This document shows positions 19,173 to 28,751 of a stretch of DNA of 64,000 nt, in pieces. The stretch is from Microtetraspora sp. NBRC 13810. GTDB lineage: Bacteria; Actinomycetota; Actinomycetes; Streptosporangiales; Streptosporangiaceae. The notes beneath the pieces were generated by a model. That model saw nothing but the letters and a program-made list of their open reading frames with translations, made no database searches and was not told the DNA's origin. The DNA is taken from positions 1 through 64,000 of the forward strand of contig NZ_BSRQ01000018.1 of NCBI RefSeq assembly GCF_030268685.1, written 5' to 3'. The position numbers were made by a program, and so were the translations under genes. The first letter of the stretch is position 1; each line of letters opens with the position of its first letter.

Positions 19173-19248
19173 AGAACGTATGTCGGCGGCTCCGCCGGGA
19201 GGAGACCCCGAACCGGGTTCGGTTCATGAATCGTGATCTGATGGACGG

Positions 19249-20136
19249 ATGAAGGTTCGGATCGGAGTGGCGCCTCCGCCGGGCGACGGCGCGGACCGCC
19301 TCGCCGCGGTCGCCGGGCGCGCCGAGGCGCTGGGCATCGACTCGCTGTGGCTGTCCGAGATCGTCTACGGGCCGTCGGCCGAGCCGTTCGTCGGCATGGC
19401 CTGGGCGCTGGCGGCGACCGAGCGGCTCAAGGTCGGCACCGGCGTGGCCATCCTGCCGGGCCGGCACCCCGTGCTGGTCGCCAAGCAGCTCGCCACGCTG
19501 GCCGCCCTCGCCCCGAAACGGGTGCTTCCCGCCTTCGGGCTGCTGCCCGCGAGGCCCGAGGAGCGGGCGGTGTTCCCGCTGCCGGGCGGCGGGCCGCGCG
19601 GGGCCGTGTTCGACGAGGCCATGACGTTGCTCCGGCTGCTGCTGCGGCAGGAGAGCGTGACCTTCAAGGGCGAGTTCTACAGCGTGTCGGACGCCAGGGT
19701 CGGGCCGCTGCCGCCCAGGCCGCTGGACATCTGGCTCGGCGGCAGCGGCCCGGAAGCGCTGCGCCGGGTCGGCCGCCTCGCCGACGGCTGGCTGGCCAGC
19801 CTGCTCACCCCGCGGGAGGCGGAGGCCGGGCGGCTGCGCATCCAGGAGCACGCGGCCGAGGCGGGCCGTGAGGTGGAGGCCGACCACTTCGGGATCAGCG
19901 TCCCCGTCGCCGTGGACGCGGTGCCCGCCGAGCTGGCCGCCGCCGTGGCCCGCCGCCGCCCAGGCACCGACCCCGCCACACTGGTCCCCGTCGGCTGGGC
20001 CGCGGCCCGCGACCTCATCGGGCGCTACGTCGAGGCCGGCCTGACGAAGTTCGTGGTACGGCCGGCCGCCCCGGTGCGCTCGGCGGAGGGGTTCCTGGAG
20101 GAGTTCGCCGCCGAGCTCAAGCCCCTGGAGAACTGA
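19249..20136 (+). CDS. LLM-class (F420/FMN-dependent) oxidoreductase
   Basis: Luciferase-like monooxygenase-fold oxidoreductase, 295 aa, of the F420-dependent group common in actinobacteria. MKVRIGVAPP, SLWLSEIVYG, LKVGTGVAILPGRHPVLVAKQLATL and PRPLDIWLGGSGPEALRRVGRLADGWL are the family blocks. F420 use is inferred from relatives and not visible as a unique residue. The 3' end overlaps the convergent uxaC 3' end by 20 bp (20117-20136). The gene is divergent from the alpha-hydroxy-acid oxidase, with the CACGTGATC repeats between them. Confidence 0.85.
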   Translation: MKVRIGVAPPPGDGADRLAAVAGRAEALGIDSLWLSEIVYGPSAEPFVGMAWALAATERLKVGTGVAILPGRHPVLVAKQLATLAALAPKRVLPAFGLLPARPEERAVFPLPGGGPRGAVFDEAMTLLRLLLRQESVTFKGEFYSVSDARVGPLPPRPLDIWLGGSGPEALRRVGRLADGWLASLLTPREAEAGRLRIQEHAAEAGREVEADHFGISVPVAVDAVPAELAAAVARRRPGTDPATLVPVGWAAARDLIGRYVEAGLTKFVVRPAAPVRSAEGFLEEFAAELKPLEN

Positions 20137-21550
20137 TCCCGAACGCCCGGCGGGGCAGGTCGTAGGCGAGGTCGACGGCGGTCTCGACGGCCTCCGCCAG
20201 GGTGAGGCGGTGTTCGGCGACGAGGCGGGCCAGGTGCCCCGCGTCGGCGCGCCTGGCCAGGTCGTGCCGGGCCGGGATGGACAGGAAAGCCCGGGTGTCG
20301 TCCACGAACCCGGTGGTGTTGTAGAACCCGGCGCTGTCGGTGACCGCCTCCCGGTAGCGGCGCAGGCCGTCCGGGCTGTCCAGGAACCACCACGGCGCGC
20401 CCAGCCGCAGCGCCGGGTAGACCCCGGCCAGCGGGGCCAGCTCGCGGCTGTAGGTCGTCTCGTCCGTGGTGTAGACGATCAGCCGCAGCCCGGGGTCGCG
20501 GCCGAAGGACGCCAGCAGCGGCCGGAGCGCCCTGGTGAACTCCGCCCCGGCCGGGATGTCGAACCCGCGGTCCGGGCCGTAGGCCGCCAGCACGCCCGGG
20601 TCATGGTCGCGCAGCACACCGGGATGGATCTGCATGACCAGCCCGTCGTCCCGCGACATCTCCGCCATGACGTGCAGCATGTGCCCGGCGAACGCGCCGG
20701 CCGCCGCCGGGTCCGCGCCGCCGGCGAGCGCCTCGGCGTAGATCCGCGCCGCCTCGGCGGCGGGGAGCCGCTCGGAGGCGGCGGTGGCGTGGCCGTGGTC
20801 GGTGGCCAGCGCCCCGGCCTCGGCGAAGGCGCGCCGCCTGGCCCGCAGCGCCGCGAGGAACCCGTCGTAGGAGCCGGTGTCCACCCCGGTCAGCCCGGCC
20901 AGCGCGGCGATCTCGGCGGGCCAGCCGGTCCGGCCGGGATGCAGCAGCGAGTCGGGCCTGAAGGTGGGCACGACCTCGCCCCGCCAGCCGTCCGCCCTGA
21001 TCCGGGCGTGGTCGGCGAGCGTGGACAGCGCCGAATCGGTGGTCGCCAGCACCTCGATGCCGAACCGCTCGAACAGCGCCCTGGGCCGGAACGCGGGCTC
21101 GGCCAGCCGCGCGGCGATCTCGTCGTAGAGCGCGTCCGCCGTCTTCCTCGACGGCGTCCCGGTCACGCCCAGCACCTCGACCAGCTCGTACTCCAGCCAG
21201 AACCGGGTGGGCGTGCCGCGGAAGAGGTGCCAGTGCTCGCAGAACGTGCGCCAGATCGCCCGCGGGTCGGTCTCGGCGGGCAGCGCGGCCGGGTCGCGGC
21301 CCGCGATGCCCAGCGCCTCCATCGCCACGCCCTGGGAGACGAGCATCCGGGTGAGGTAGTGGTCCGGCGTGACGAAGAGCTCCGCCGGGTCGCCGAACGG
21401 GGCGTCGTCGGCGAGGAGGGACGCCTCGACGTGCCCGTGCAGGCACAGCAGCGGCAGGTCGCGGGTCGCCGCGTGGATCTCGCGGGCGGCGGCGCGGGTC
21501 GCCGGATCGGCCGGCAGCGCGCGGTCGGGATGCAGCTTCGGATGCGTCAC
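20117..21550 (-). CDS. uxaC: Uronate isomerase
   Basis: Glucuronate/galacturonate isomerase, 477 aa, first step of hexuronate catabolism (D-glucuronate to D-fructuronate). It is an amidohydrolase-fold enzyme: LLCLHGHVEASLLAD carries the first metal-binding histidines, and HWHLFRGTPTRFWLEYEL and GIEVLATTDSALSTL follow the family pattern. VMQIHPGVLRDHDP and WWFLDSPDGLRRYREAVTDSAGFYNTTGFVDDTRAF complete the active site. The start is either GTG 21550 or TTG 21559; neither has a good ribosome site. A LacI-type site 23 bases upstream points to control by the divergent regulator. Confidence 0.9.
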   Translation of the reverse strand: MTHPKLHPDRALPADPATRAAAREIHAATRDLPLLCLHGHVEASLLADDAPFGDPAELFVTPDHYLTRMLVSQGVAMEALGIAGRDPAALPAETDPRAIWRTFCEHWHLFRGTPTRFWLEYELVEVLGVTGTPSRKTADALYDEIAARLAEPAFRPRALFERFGIEVLATTDSALSTLADHARIRADGWRGEVVPTFRPDSLLHPGRTGWPAEIAALAGLTGVDTGSYDGFLAALRARRRAFAEAGALATDHGHATAASERLPAAEAARIYAEALAGGADPAAAGAFAGHMLHVMAEMSRDDGLVMQIHPGVLRDHDPGVLAAYGPDRGFDIPAGAEFTRALRPLLASFGRDPGLRLIVYTTDETTYSRELAPLAGVYPALRLGAPWWFLDSPDGLRRYREAVTDSAGFYNTTGFVDDTRAFLSIPARHDLARRADAGHLARLVAEHRLTLAEAVETAVDLAYDLPRRAFGISSPGA

Positions 21551-21572
21551 ACCTCGCAAGCCTGACCGGGAT

Positions 21573-21586
21573 CACAAACGATTGCA
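21573..21586. promoter_or_regulatory. LacI-family operator, site 1
   Basis: CACAAACGATTGCA (reverse TGCAATCGTTTGTG) fits the LacI-family pattern TGNAANCGNTTNCA at nearly all fixed positions, with the central CG. It lies just upstream of uxaC. Confidence 0.65.
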
Positions 21587-21628
21587 AGCCTGTCGAATGG
21601 GCGAGAAGCCACCATGGTTGACTTCTCC

Positions 21629-21642
21629 TACAAACGATTTCA
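21629..21642. promoter_or_regulatory. LacI-family operator, site 2
   Basis: TACAAACGATTTCA shares CAAACGATT with site 1, 56 bp away, and lies 35 bases upstream of the LacI-family ATG. Two sites between divergent genes suggest co-repression of both directions. Confidence 0.6.
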
Positions 21643-21676
21643 CACTGGGCGCGCGACGAGCGCAGGGGAGGCGGGC

Positions 21677-22693
21677 ATGGGAGCGACGATCCGTGACGTC
21701 GCCCGCGCGGCGGGCGTCTCGCCCTCGACCGTCTCCCGGGCCCTGGCCGGCTCCGCCGTGGTCAGCCCCGCCACCACCGAGCGGGTACGGCGGGCCGCGG
21801 CCGGCCTCGGCTACGAGCCGAACCCGGTGGCCAGAGGGCTCATCACCGGCAGGACGGGCAACCTCGGCATGATCGTCCCCGACCTGGCCAACCCGTTCTT
21901 CCCCGGCGTCGTCAAGGGCGTGCAGGCCAGGGCCCGCGAGGCCGGGTACGCGGTCTTCGTCGCCGACACCGACGAGGACCCGCTGCTGGAGGCCCGGCTC
22001 GCACGCAGGCTCGCCAGGCAGGTGGACGCCCTGGTGCTGTGCTCGCCCCGGCTGAGCGAGGAGGAGCTGCTCGCCCTGGCCGGCGACGTCACCCTCGTCC
22101 TGCTCAACCGCAGGGCGGGCGCCGTCCCGGCGATCACCGCGGACAACGCCGGCGGCACCCGCCGGGCGATCGCGCACCTGGCCGCGCTCGGCCACCGCAG
22201 GGTCGGGCTCGCCGCCGGCCCGGCCACCTCCTGGTCCAACGCCGAGCGCGCCGCCGGGCTGCGCGCCGCCGCCGCGGAGAGCGGCGTGGACCTGGCCGAG
22301 CTGGGCGGCTACGCGCCGACCTTCGAAGGCGGGGTGGCCGCCGCCGACGTGGTCCTCGCCGCGGGGGTGAGCGCCGTCGTCGCGTACAACGACGTGATGG
22401 CGCTGGGACTGGTGAGCCGTTTCGCCGCGCGCGGCGCCGCGGTGCCCGGCCGGATCAGCGTCGTCGGCTGCGACGACATCCCGCAGGCCGTCATGGCCAC
22501 CCCCGCGCTGACCACGATCGCGGTGCCGAAGGAACGGATCGGCAGGGCCGGGGTCGACCTCGTGCTCAGCCTCCTCGGCCACCCGGGCGCGAGCGGCCCG
22601 CCCGTACGCGAGCTGGACACCCAGCTCCTCGTCCGGGGCAGCACCGGCCCCGCCGCGGCCACCGAACGACCAAGGAAGCGAGCGCACCAGTGA
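21677..22693 (+). CDS. LacI-family transcriptional regulator
   Basis: LacI/GalR repressor, 338 aa. It opens with the DNA-binding helix-turn-helix [36 protein letters not shown] periplasmic-binding-protein-like sensor follows ([66 protein letters not shown]). I start at ATG 21677, which has GGGGAGG seven bases upstream; the longer frame from 21614 would run through operator site 2. Its stop overlaps the manD GTG (GTGA), so regulator and enzymes are one operon. A uronate or mannonate inducer is likely. Confidence 0.9.
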   Translation: MGATIRDVARAAGVSPSTVSRALAGSAVVSPATTERVRRAAAGLGYEPNPVARGLITGRTGNLGMIVPDLANPFFPGVVKGVQARAREAGYAVFVADTDEDPLLEARLARRLARQVDALVLCSPRLSEEELLALAGDVTLVLLNRRAGAVPAITADNAGGTRRAIAHLAALGHRRVGLAAGPATSWSNAERAAGLRAAAAESGVDLAELGGYAPTFEGGVAAADVVLAAGVSAVVAYNDVMALGLVSRFAARGAAVPGRISVVGCDDIPQAVMATPALTTIAVPKERIGRAGVDLVLSLLGHPGASGPPVRELDTQLLVRGSTGPAAATERPRKRAHQ

Positions 22694-23898
22694 GAATCAC
22701 CGACGCCCGGGTGATCGTGACCAGCCCCGGCCGCAACTTCGTCACCCTGAAGATCGTCACCGACGAGGGGGTGACCGGGGTCGGCGACGCCACCCTCAAC
22801 GGCCGCGAGCTGGCCGTCGCCTCCTACCTGACCGACCACGTGATCCCGCTGCTGATCGGCCGCGACCCCGCCCGCATCGAGGACACCTGGCAGTACCTCT
22901 ACAAGGGCGCCTACTGGCGGCGCGGCCCGGTGACGATGAGCGCGATCGCCGCCGTCGACACCGCCCTGTGGGACATCAAGGGCAAGGTCGCCGGCCTCCC
23001 CGTCTACCAACTCCTCGGCGGGCGCTCCCGGGAGGGCGTGACCGTCTACGGCCACGCCAACGGCGAGAACGTGGACGACGTGCTCACCGAGGTCGCCCGC
23101 TACCGCGACCTCGGCTACCGCGCGGTCCGGGTGCAGACGGCCGTGCCGGGGCTCGAAGGCACCTATGGCGTGAGCAAGGACAAGCTGTTCTACGAGCCGG
23201 CCGACGCCGCGCTGCCCGGCGAGACCGCCTGGTCGACCGAACGCTACCTCGGCTTCACGCCCTCCGTCTTCGCCCGGGTGCGCGAAGAGTTCGGCCCGGA
23301 GCTGCGGCTGCTGCACGACGTGCACCACCGGCTCACGCCGATCGAGGCCGGCCGCCTCGGTCTCGCCCTGGAGCCTTACGCGCTGACCTGGATGGAGGAC
23401 CCGGTCCCCGCCGAGCTGCAGGAGGGCTTCCGGCTCATCCGGGCGCACACCCGCACCCCGATCGCGGTGGGCGAGGTGTTCAACTCCGTCTGGGACTGCC
23501 ACACGCTGATCACCGAGCAGCTCATCGACTACATCAGGGCCACCGTCGTGCACGCGGGCGGCATCACCCACCTGCGGCGCATCTTCGACCTCGCCGCCCT
23601 GTACCACGTGCGCAGCGGCTCGCACGGCGCGACCGACCTCTCCCCGGTGTGCATGGCCGCCGCGCTGCACCTCGACGTCAGCATCCCCAACTTCGGCCTC
23701 CAGGAGTACATGCGGCACACCCCGGAGACCGACGCCGTCTTCCCGCACGGCTACCACTTCGAGGACGGCTACCTGCACCCCTCGGAGGAACCCGGCCTCG
23801 GCGTCGACATCGACGAGGAACTCGCCGCGGCCTACCCCTACAAGCCCGCCTACCTCCCGGTCAGCAGGCTCATGGACGGCACGGTGCACAGCTGGTGA
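22690..23898 (+). CDS. manD: D-mannonate dehydratase (enolase superfamily)
   Basis: Enolase-superfamily D-mannonate dehydratase (ManD/RspA group), 402 aa, which converts D-mannonate to 2-keto-3-deoxygluconate. The metal-binding acids lie in [20 protein letters not shown] and [11 protein letters not shown]. The general base region [15 protein letters not shown] and the His of [19 protein letters not shown] match the ManD subgroup. The last ~60 residues ([21 protein letters not shown]) are the usual capping tail. The GTG start overlaps the regulator stop, and the stop overlaps the next GTG in the same GTGA fashion. Not all ManD-like proteins are efficient dehydratases, but the uxaC context supports it. 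Confidence 0.9.
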   Translation: MRITDARVIVTSPGRNFVTLKIVTDEGVTGVGDATLNGRELAVASYLTDHVIPLLIGRDPARIEDTWQYLYKGAYWRRGPVTMSAIAAVDTALWDIKGKVAGLPVYQLLGGRSREGVTVYGHANGENVDDVLTEVARYRDLGYRAVRVQTAVPGLEGTYGVSKDKLFYEPADAALPGETAWSTERYLGFTPSVFARVREEFGPELRLLHDVHHRLTPIEAGRLGLALEPYALTWMEDPVPAELQEGFRLIRAHTRTPIAVGEVFNSVWDCHTLITEQLIDYIRATVVHAGGITHLRRIFDLAALYHVRSGSHGATDLSPVCMAAALHLDVSIPNFGLQEYMRHTPETDAVFPHGYHFEDGYLHPSEEPGLGVDIDEELAAAYPYKPAYLPVSRLMDGTVHSW

Positions 23899-25361
23899 CC
23901 GCGGAGAGGCTGAGCCTGGCCGAGCTGCCGCGGCTCAGGCGCGAAGGCCGGGTACGGCTGCCGCCGTACGATCCCGCCGAGCTGGCCGTCGGCATCGTCC
24001 ACCTGGGAGTCGGCGGCTTCCACCGGGCCCACCAGGCGCTCTACACCGAGGACGCCGTCCGGGCCGGCGACGACCCGCGCTGGGGGATCTGCGGGGTGAC
24101 CCAGCGCTCGGCCGGCGTGGTGCGGCTGCTGCGCCCGCAGGACGGGCTCTACACGGTGCTCGACCGGGGCCCCGGCCACCTGTCCGCCCGGGTCGCCGGG
24201 CCGCTCCGCGAGATCGTGCACGCGGGCGACGAACCGGACCTCGTCCGCGGCCGGATCGCCTCCCCGGCCGTGTCGATCGTCACGCTGACCGTGACGGAGA
24301 AGGGCCACCGGCGCGCCGGGGACGGCGGGCTCGACCTCGCCGACCCGGTGGTCCTGGCCGACCTCGCCGGCGGGCCCGCCGTCAGCGCCGTCGGCAGGCT
24401 GGCCCGCGGCCTCCAGGAGCGGATGCGGCGCGGCGGGGCGCCGATCACCGTGATGTCGTGCGACAACCTCGTCGCGGGCGGCGCCGTGCTGCGCCGCCTC
24501 GTGCTCGACTTCTGCGCGGCGCTGCCGGCCGCGGAGGGCGGTCCGCTGGCCGGGTGGATCGAGGACGCCGTGCGGTTCCCGTCCAGTGTGGTGGACCGCA
24601 TCGTGCCCGCCGCCACCGACGCCGACCGGCGGGACGCGGCCGGGCTGCTGGGCGTGCGGGACGAGGGTGCGGTGGCGGCGGAGCCGTACCGGCAGTGGGT
24701 GATCCAGGACGACTTCGCCGCCGCCCGGCCGCGCTGGGAGCTGGCCGGCGCGGTGCTCACCTCGGACGTGGCGCCCTACGAGGCGGTGAAGCTGCGGCTG
24801 CTCAACGCGTCGCACTCGCTGCTGGCCTACCTCGGGGCGCTGGCCGGGTACGACACCATCGCCGAGGCGGTGGGCGACCCCGGCCTCGCGGCGGCGGCGC
24901 GGCGGCTGATGGAGGAGGACGCCGGGCCCACCCTCACCGTGCCGCCCGGCGTGGACCTCGCCGGATACCGGCAGGCTGTCCTGGAACGGTTCGCCAACCC
25001 GGCGCTGCCGGACCGCACGGTCAGGGTGGCGATGGACGGTTCCCAGAAGCTCCCGCTGCGACTCCTCGGCACCGCCCGCGACCGGCTGGCCGCCGGGGCC
25101 ACCCCCGAGTGGGCCGCGCTCGGCGTGGCGGCGTGGATGGTCTACGTCGCCCGCGGCCGGGACGCCAGGGGACGCCCGCTGCCCCTGGACGACCCCCTCG
25201 CCGACCGCCTGCGCGCCGCGGCCTCCGGCGTCACCACCCCACGAACCCTGGTGGAACGCCTCACCGCCATCGAGCCCATCTTCGGCCGCGACCTCCCCGA
25301 GACCGACTCCTTCACCACCGCCGTCACCACCCACGTCACCCACCTCCTCCACACCCCCTGA
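23895..25361 (+). CDS. Mannitol dehydrogenase family / D-mannonate oxidoreductase
   Basis: NAD-dependent long-chain polyol dehydrogenase family member, 488 aa. The N-terminal Rossmann segment is [17 protein letters not shown]. The catalytic signature is [17 protein letters not shown], with Lys, Asn and His as in UxuB and mannitol dehydrogenase. [16 protein letters not shown] is also diagnostic. Between uxaC and manD genes it most likely reduces D-fructuronate to D-mannonate, so that uxaC, this gene and manD form a complete glucuronate-to-KDG route. The GTG start overlaps the manD stop. Confidence 0.88.
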   Translation: MTAERLSLAELPRLRREGRVRLPPYDPAELAVGIVHLGVGGFHRAHQALYTEDAVRAGDDPRWGICGVTQRSAGVVRLLRPQDGLYTVLDRGPGHLSARVAGPLREIVHAGDEPDLVRGRIASPAVSIVTLTVTEKGHRRAGDGGLDLADPVVLADLAGGPAVSAVGRLARGLQERMRRGGAPITVMSCDNLVAGGAVLRRLVLDFCAALPAAEGGPLAGWIEDAVRFPSSVVDRIVPAATDADRRDAAGLLGVRDEGAVAAEPYRQWVIQDDFAAARPRWELAGAVLTSDVAPYEAVKLRLLNASHSLLAYLGALAGYDTIAEAVGDPGLAAAARRLMEEDAGPTLTVPPGVDLAGYRQAVLERFANPALPDRTVRVAMDGSQKLPLRLLGTARDRLAAGATPEWAALGVAAWMVYVARGRDARGRPLPLDDPLADRLRAAASGVTTPRTLVERLTAIEPIFGRDLPETDSFTTAVTTHVTHLLHTP

Positions 25362-25384
25362 CCCCACCCCCGCCCCAAGCACCC

Positions 25385-25530
25385 CGCCTTCGCGCCTTCG
25401 CGCGCAGGGGTGGGCACCCACCTCTCCCCGGCCTCCGCGCAGGGGTGGACACCCACCCCCGCCTTCGCGCGCCGGGGTGGGCGGCCACCTTCCCCCGCCT
25501 CCGCGCGCCGGGGTGGGCGGCCCCCCGCCT
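25385..25530. repeat. Degenerate tandem repeat after the oxidoreductase stop
   Basis: Four imperfect units of 32-36 bp, each containing CCTTCGCGCGC or CCTCCGCGCGC followed by GGGGTGGGC and CCACC. GGGGTGG occurs at about 25407, 25442, 25474 and 25510. The repeats fill the gap before the amidohydrolase gene and contain no gene. Confidence 0.65.
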
Positions 25531-25596
25531 TCTCTGCTGTGGCGGCGGGGCGGCGGGGCGGGGGATGATGGGGGGCATGAGTTGGGGAGGGGTTCG

Positions 25597-26478
25597 ATGA
25601 GCGGGCTGGAGGGCGGCGTGGTGGGCGATGCGGTGACGCGGGTGGACGCCCACCACCATGTGTGGGATCTGAGCGTCCGCGACCAGCCGTGGATCACCGG
25701 TGAGGAGATGGCGGCGATCCGGCGGGACTTCACGCTGGACGACCTCGCACCGCACGCCCGGCGGGCCGGCGTCTCGCGGACGGTCCTGGTGCAGACGGTG
25801 GCCGACCCGAAGGAGACGCCCGAGTTCCTCGCGCTCGCCGCGGGCTCGTCGCTGGTGGCGGGGGTGGTCGGCTGGGTGGACCTCACCGCGCCGGACGTGC
25901 CGGGGGCGCTCGCGGCCCTGCGCGCCGGGACGGGCGGGGAACTGCTGGCCGGGATCAGGCACGGCGTGCAGGGCGAGCCGGACCTCGCCTGGCTGTGCCG
26001 TCCCGACGTACGCCGGGGGCTGGCCGCCGTGGCGGACGCGGGGCTCGTCTACGACCTGCTCACCCTCCCGCATCAGTTGCCCGCCGCGATCGAGACCGTC
26101 CGCGCGCTCCCCGGGCTCACCTTCGTCCTGGACCACCTGTCCAAGCCGCCGATCGCGAGCGGCGAGCTGGAGCCGTGGGCCTCCGGCGTGCGCGAGCTCG
26201 CCCAGTCGCCCAACGTGTACTGCAAGCTGTCCGGCATGGTCACCGAGGCGCGGATCCCCGGCTGGACCGTCGAGGACCTGCGTCCCTACGCCGACGTGGT
26301 GCTGGAGGCGTTCGGCCCGGAGCGGGTCATGTTCGGCTCCGACTGGCCCGTCTGCCTGCTGGCCGCGTCCTACGCCGAGGTGACCGACGCGGCGGAGCGG
26401 CTCACCGCGGGCCTGTCCGAGCCCGAGCGCGCGAGCGTCTTCGGCGGCGCCGCCGTACGCGCCTACAGGCTCGGCTAA
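25597..26478 (+). CDS. Lactonase-type amidohydrolase
   Basis: Amidohydrolase-2 family protein, 293 aa, close to L-fucono-/L-rhamnono-/galactono-lactonases. VDAHHHVWDLS gives the first metal-site histidines, and LLAGIRHGVQGEPDLAWL and FVLDHLSKPPI line the barrel. YCKLSGMV and the final VMFGSDWPVCLL with its conserved Asp are diagnostic. It probably hydrolyses a sugar-acid lactone, which suits the neighbouring uronate genes. GGGGAGGGG stands about five bases before the ATG. The 3' end of this gene, including its stop, is the first unit of a 46-bp tandem repeat. Confidence 0.85.
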   Translation: MSGLEGGVVGDAVTRVDAHHHVWDLSVRDQPWITGEEMAAIRRDFTLDDLAPHARRAGVSRTVLVQTVADPKETPEFLALAAGSSLVAGVVGWVDLTAPDVPGALAALRAGTGGELLAGIRHGVQGEPDLAWLCRPDVRRGLAAVADAGLVYDLLTLPHQLPAAIETVRALPGLTFVLDHLSKPPIASGELEPWASGVRELAQSPNVYCKLSGMVTEARIPGWTVEDLRPYADVVLEAFGPERVMFGSDWPVCLLAASYAEVTDAAERLTAGLSEPERASVFGGAAVRAYRLG

Positions 26479-26640
26479 GCCGGCCCCAACAGGCGCCGCC
26501 GTACGCGCCTACAAGCTCGGCTAAGCCGGCCCCAACAGGCGCCGCCGTACGCGCCTACAAGCTTGGCTGGGCCGGCCCCAACCGGCCCGCGGCCGGACGG
26601 GCGCCGTCGTACGCGCCCGCGGGCTCGCGTAGGCGGCGCC
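26446..26640. repeat. 46-bp tandem repeat that copies the gene 3' end
   Basis: Units start at 26446, 26492 and 26538 with exactly 46-bp spacing. A degenerate fourth copy ends near 26637. Unit 1 is the last codons and TAA stop of the lactonase gene (GAAVRAYRLG-stop) plus the following CCGGCCCCAACA. Units 1-3 differ at only a few bases; in unit 3 TAAG has become TGGG. Confidence 0.85.
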
Positions 26641-26704
26641 GCGTTCTCCGGATCGAAGCCCTTGTCCTGACGGGACCCGCGGCTTACTGTGGTCGTGTGA
26701 CCGC

Positions 26705-26729
26705 GTGACCAGATTTCTCATCCGGTCAC
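26705..26729. promoter_or_regulatory. GTGACC/GGTCAC inverted repeat upstream of TetR gene
   Basis: GTGACC (26705-26710) and GGTCAC (26724-26729) form an inverted repeat with a 13-bp spacer. Further GTGACC and GTCAC half-sites flank it (26697-26702 and 26733-26737). It is a likely self-operator for the TetR gene 26 bases downstream. Confidence 0.45.
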
Positions 26730-26754
26730 GAAGTCACGAGGGGGAGGGCGGCGC

Positions 26755-27471
26755 ATGCGGAAGACGGCGGACCCGAGGGCGGACCGGAGGCGGCGGGCGG
26801 AGCGGATCCTCGACGCCGCCGGGGAGCTGCTGGTGTCGTGGGGATACCGCCGGGTGACCGTCGACGAGGTGGCCCGCCGGGCGGGGGTCGGCAAGGGGAC
26901 CGTCTACCTGCACTTCGAGACCAAGGAGGCGCTGTTCCTCACGGTCCTGATGCGCTCGCAGCTCGCGCTGGCCGAGCGGTTCCTGGACGACATCCGGCGT
27001 GATCCCGAGGCGGTCCTGCTCAGCAGGATCGTCGCCACGGCGTTCAGATGGGTGCACGAGGACCCCATCCTGCGCGCGGTCCTGATCGGCGACACCGAGA
27101 CGCTCGGCACGCTCTCCCGCAGCGCGCCGGATGTCGCGGGCGACATCCTCGACGAGCGGTGGCGCGTCGTCGACGCCTACCTCGACGTGCTCCGCGAGCA
27201 CGGGCTCGTCCGCGCGGACGAGTCGCGGGAGGCGCAGCGCCACGCGCTCGGCGCGATCATCACCGGTTACCTGACCGCCGACGCCCTGATGCCCCCCGGC
27301 GGCCCGGATGTCGAGGGTAGGGCCGCCATGCTCGCGCACGTCGTCAGGGCGGCCTTCGAGACCCCCGGCGATCGCGCTGCGGTCCACACCGTCGTGCCCC
27401 GGGTCGTCGCCCTCTACCAGCACATGCTCGACCGCCTGCGGCAGGAGATCGGCAGGCGGGATCTCAGCTGA
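26755..27471 (+). CDS. TetR/AcrR-family regulator
   Basis: TetR-type regulator, 238 aa. Residues 12-58 hold the helix-turn-helix (RRAERILDAAGELLVSWGYRRVTVDEVARRAGVGKGTVYLHFETKEALF). The C-terminal ligand domain is helical and does not identify the ligand. GGGGGAGGG precedes the ATG. It is 20 bp upstream of and co-directional with a cytochrome P450 gene, so it probably controls that gene together with itself. Confidence 0.9.
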   Translation: MRKTADPRADRRRRAERILDAAGELLVSWGYRRVTVDEVARRAGVGKGTVYLHFETKEALFLTVLMRSQLALAERFLDDIRRDPEAVLLSRIVATAFRWVHEDPILRAVLIGDTETLGTLSRSAPDVAGDILDERWRVVDAYLDVLREHGLVRADESREAQRHALGAIITGYLTADALMPPGGPDVEGRAAMLAHVVRAAFETPGDRAAVHTVVPRVVALYQHMLDRLRQEIGRRDLS

Positions 27472-27491
27472 CCACCGATGGAGGACAGATC

Positions 27492-28751
27492 ATGAGCATG
27501 ACCGGCTCCGGCGCGGAGATCGTCGACCTGATGGACCCCGCGCTGCTGAGCGACCCGTTCGGCGGCTTCGCGCGGATCAGGGAGGAGTCGCCGACGGTCC
27601 TCGGCAAGATCTTCGGCGTTGAGGCGCCCATCTGGATCGTCACCCGGTACGACGACATCAAGGCCGTGCTGAGCGACCAGCGGTTCGTGAACAACCCGGC
27701 CAACGTGCCCGGCGCGGACACGGAGAACCTCCGGGTGAAGATACTCAAGTCCCGCGGCATACCCGACGAGTACGCCCCCTACGTCCTGGACACCATGCTC
27801 GACACGGACGGCACCGACCACGTGCGGCTGCGCCGGCTGGTGTCGCGGGCGTTCACCGCGCGCCGGGTGGCGGAGATGCGGCCACGGGTCGAGGAGATCA
27901 CCGAGGAACTGCTCGACCGGCTGGAGGAGTCCGCCGTGGACGGCGTCGCCGACGTCATCGACGGCTTCGCCTACCCGCTGCCGATCACCGTCATCTGCGA
28001 GCTGGTCGGCGTCCCCGAGGAGGACCGCCCGCAGTGGCGGGACTGGGGCAAGGGGCTGACGTCGATGAAGCCGCAGGACGCCGGGGACGCGCTGGTCGGC
28101 ATGATCGAGTACATCGAGGCGCTGGTCGCCCGGCGCCGCGCGGAGCCCGCGGGGGACCTGCTGACCGAGCTGATCCGGGTGCACGAGGAGGAGAGCGACC
28201 GGCTCAGCGACACCGAGCTGACCACCATGGTCCTCACCCTCGTGTTCGCCGGGCACGAGACCACCGCGCACCTGATCGGCAACGGCACCGCCGCGCTGCT
28301 CACCCACCCCGCGCAACTGGCCCTGCTGCGCGCCGAGCCGGAGCTGATGCCGCGCGCGGTGCACGAGCTGATGCGCTGGTGCGGCCCCGTCCAGATGACC
28401 AGGACCAGGTACGCGACGGAGGACATCGAGATCGGCGGGGTCACGGTGCGGCGCGGCGAGCCGGTGATGGCCATCCTGGTGTCGGCCAACCACGACCCGC
28501 GCGAGTTCGACGGGCCGGAGCGGCTCGATCTCGCCCGTGAGCAGGAAGGCCGCAAGGAGACCCACGTCGGGTTCGGGCACGGGCTGCACTACTGCCTGGG
28601 CGCGGCGCTGGCCCGCCAGGAGGGCGAGGTGGCGTTCGCGGCGCTGCTGCGCCGCTTCCCCGGCCTCGCCCTCGCGGTCCCGCCGCAGGACCTGGAGCGC
28701 GAGCCGGTGCCGGGGACCTGGCGCCTGGCCCGGCTGCCGGTCCGGCTCTGA
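27492..28751 (+). CDS. Cytochrome P450
   Basis: Soluble bacterial P450 monooxygenase, 419 aa. The I-helix oxygen-binding motif is AGHETTAH (about 252-259), the ExxR pair is ELMR, and the heme thiolate is Cys368 in FGHGLHYCLGAALAR. HVRLRRLVSRAFTARRV is the C-helix block. The sequence looks like the CYP105/CYP107 style of actinobacterial P450, but the substrate is unknown. No ferredoxin gene is adjacent. GGAGGA precedes the ATG. The TetR gene upstream is its likely regulator. Confidence 0.93.
   Translation: MSMTGSGAEIVDLMDPALLSDPFGGFARIREESPTVLGKIFGVEAPIWIVTRYDDIKAVLSDQRFVNNPANVPGADTENLRVKILKSRGIPDEYAPYVLDTMLDTDGTDHVRLRRLVSRAFTARRVAEMRPRVEEITEELLDRLEESAVDGVADVIDGFAYPLPITVICELVGVPEEDRPQWRDWGKGLTSMKPQDAGDALVGMIEYIEALVARRRAEPAGDLLTELIRVHEEESDRLSDTELTTMVLTLVFAGHETTAHLIGNGTAALLTHPAQLALLRAEPELMPRAVHELMRWCGPVQMTRTRYATEDIEIGGVTVRRGEPVMAILVSANHDPREFDGPERLDLAREQEGRKETHVGFGHGLHYCLGAALARQEGEVAFAALLRRFPGLALAVPPQDLEREPVPGTWRLARLPVRL

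Noticed and set aside
21614-21676. N-terminal extension of the LacI-family gene from ATG 21614
   Set aside because: The extension crosses operator site 2 and lacks a ribosome site. The ATG at 21677 has GGGGAGG and begins the normal helix-turn-helix.
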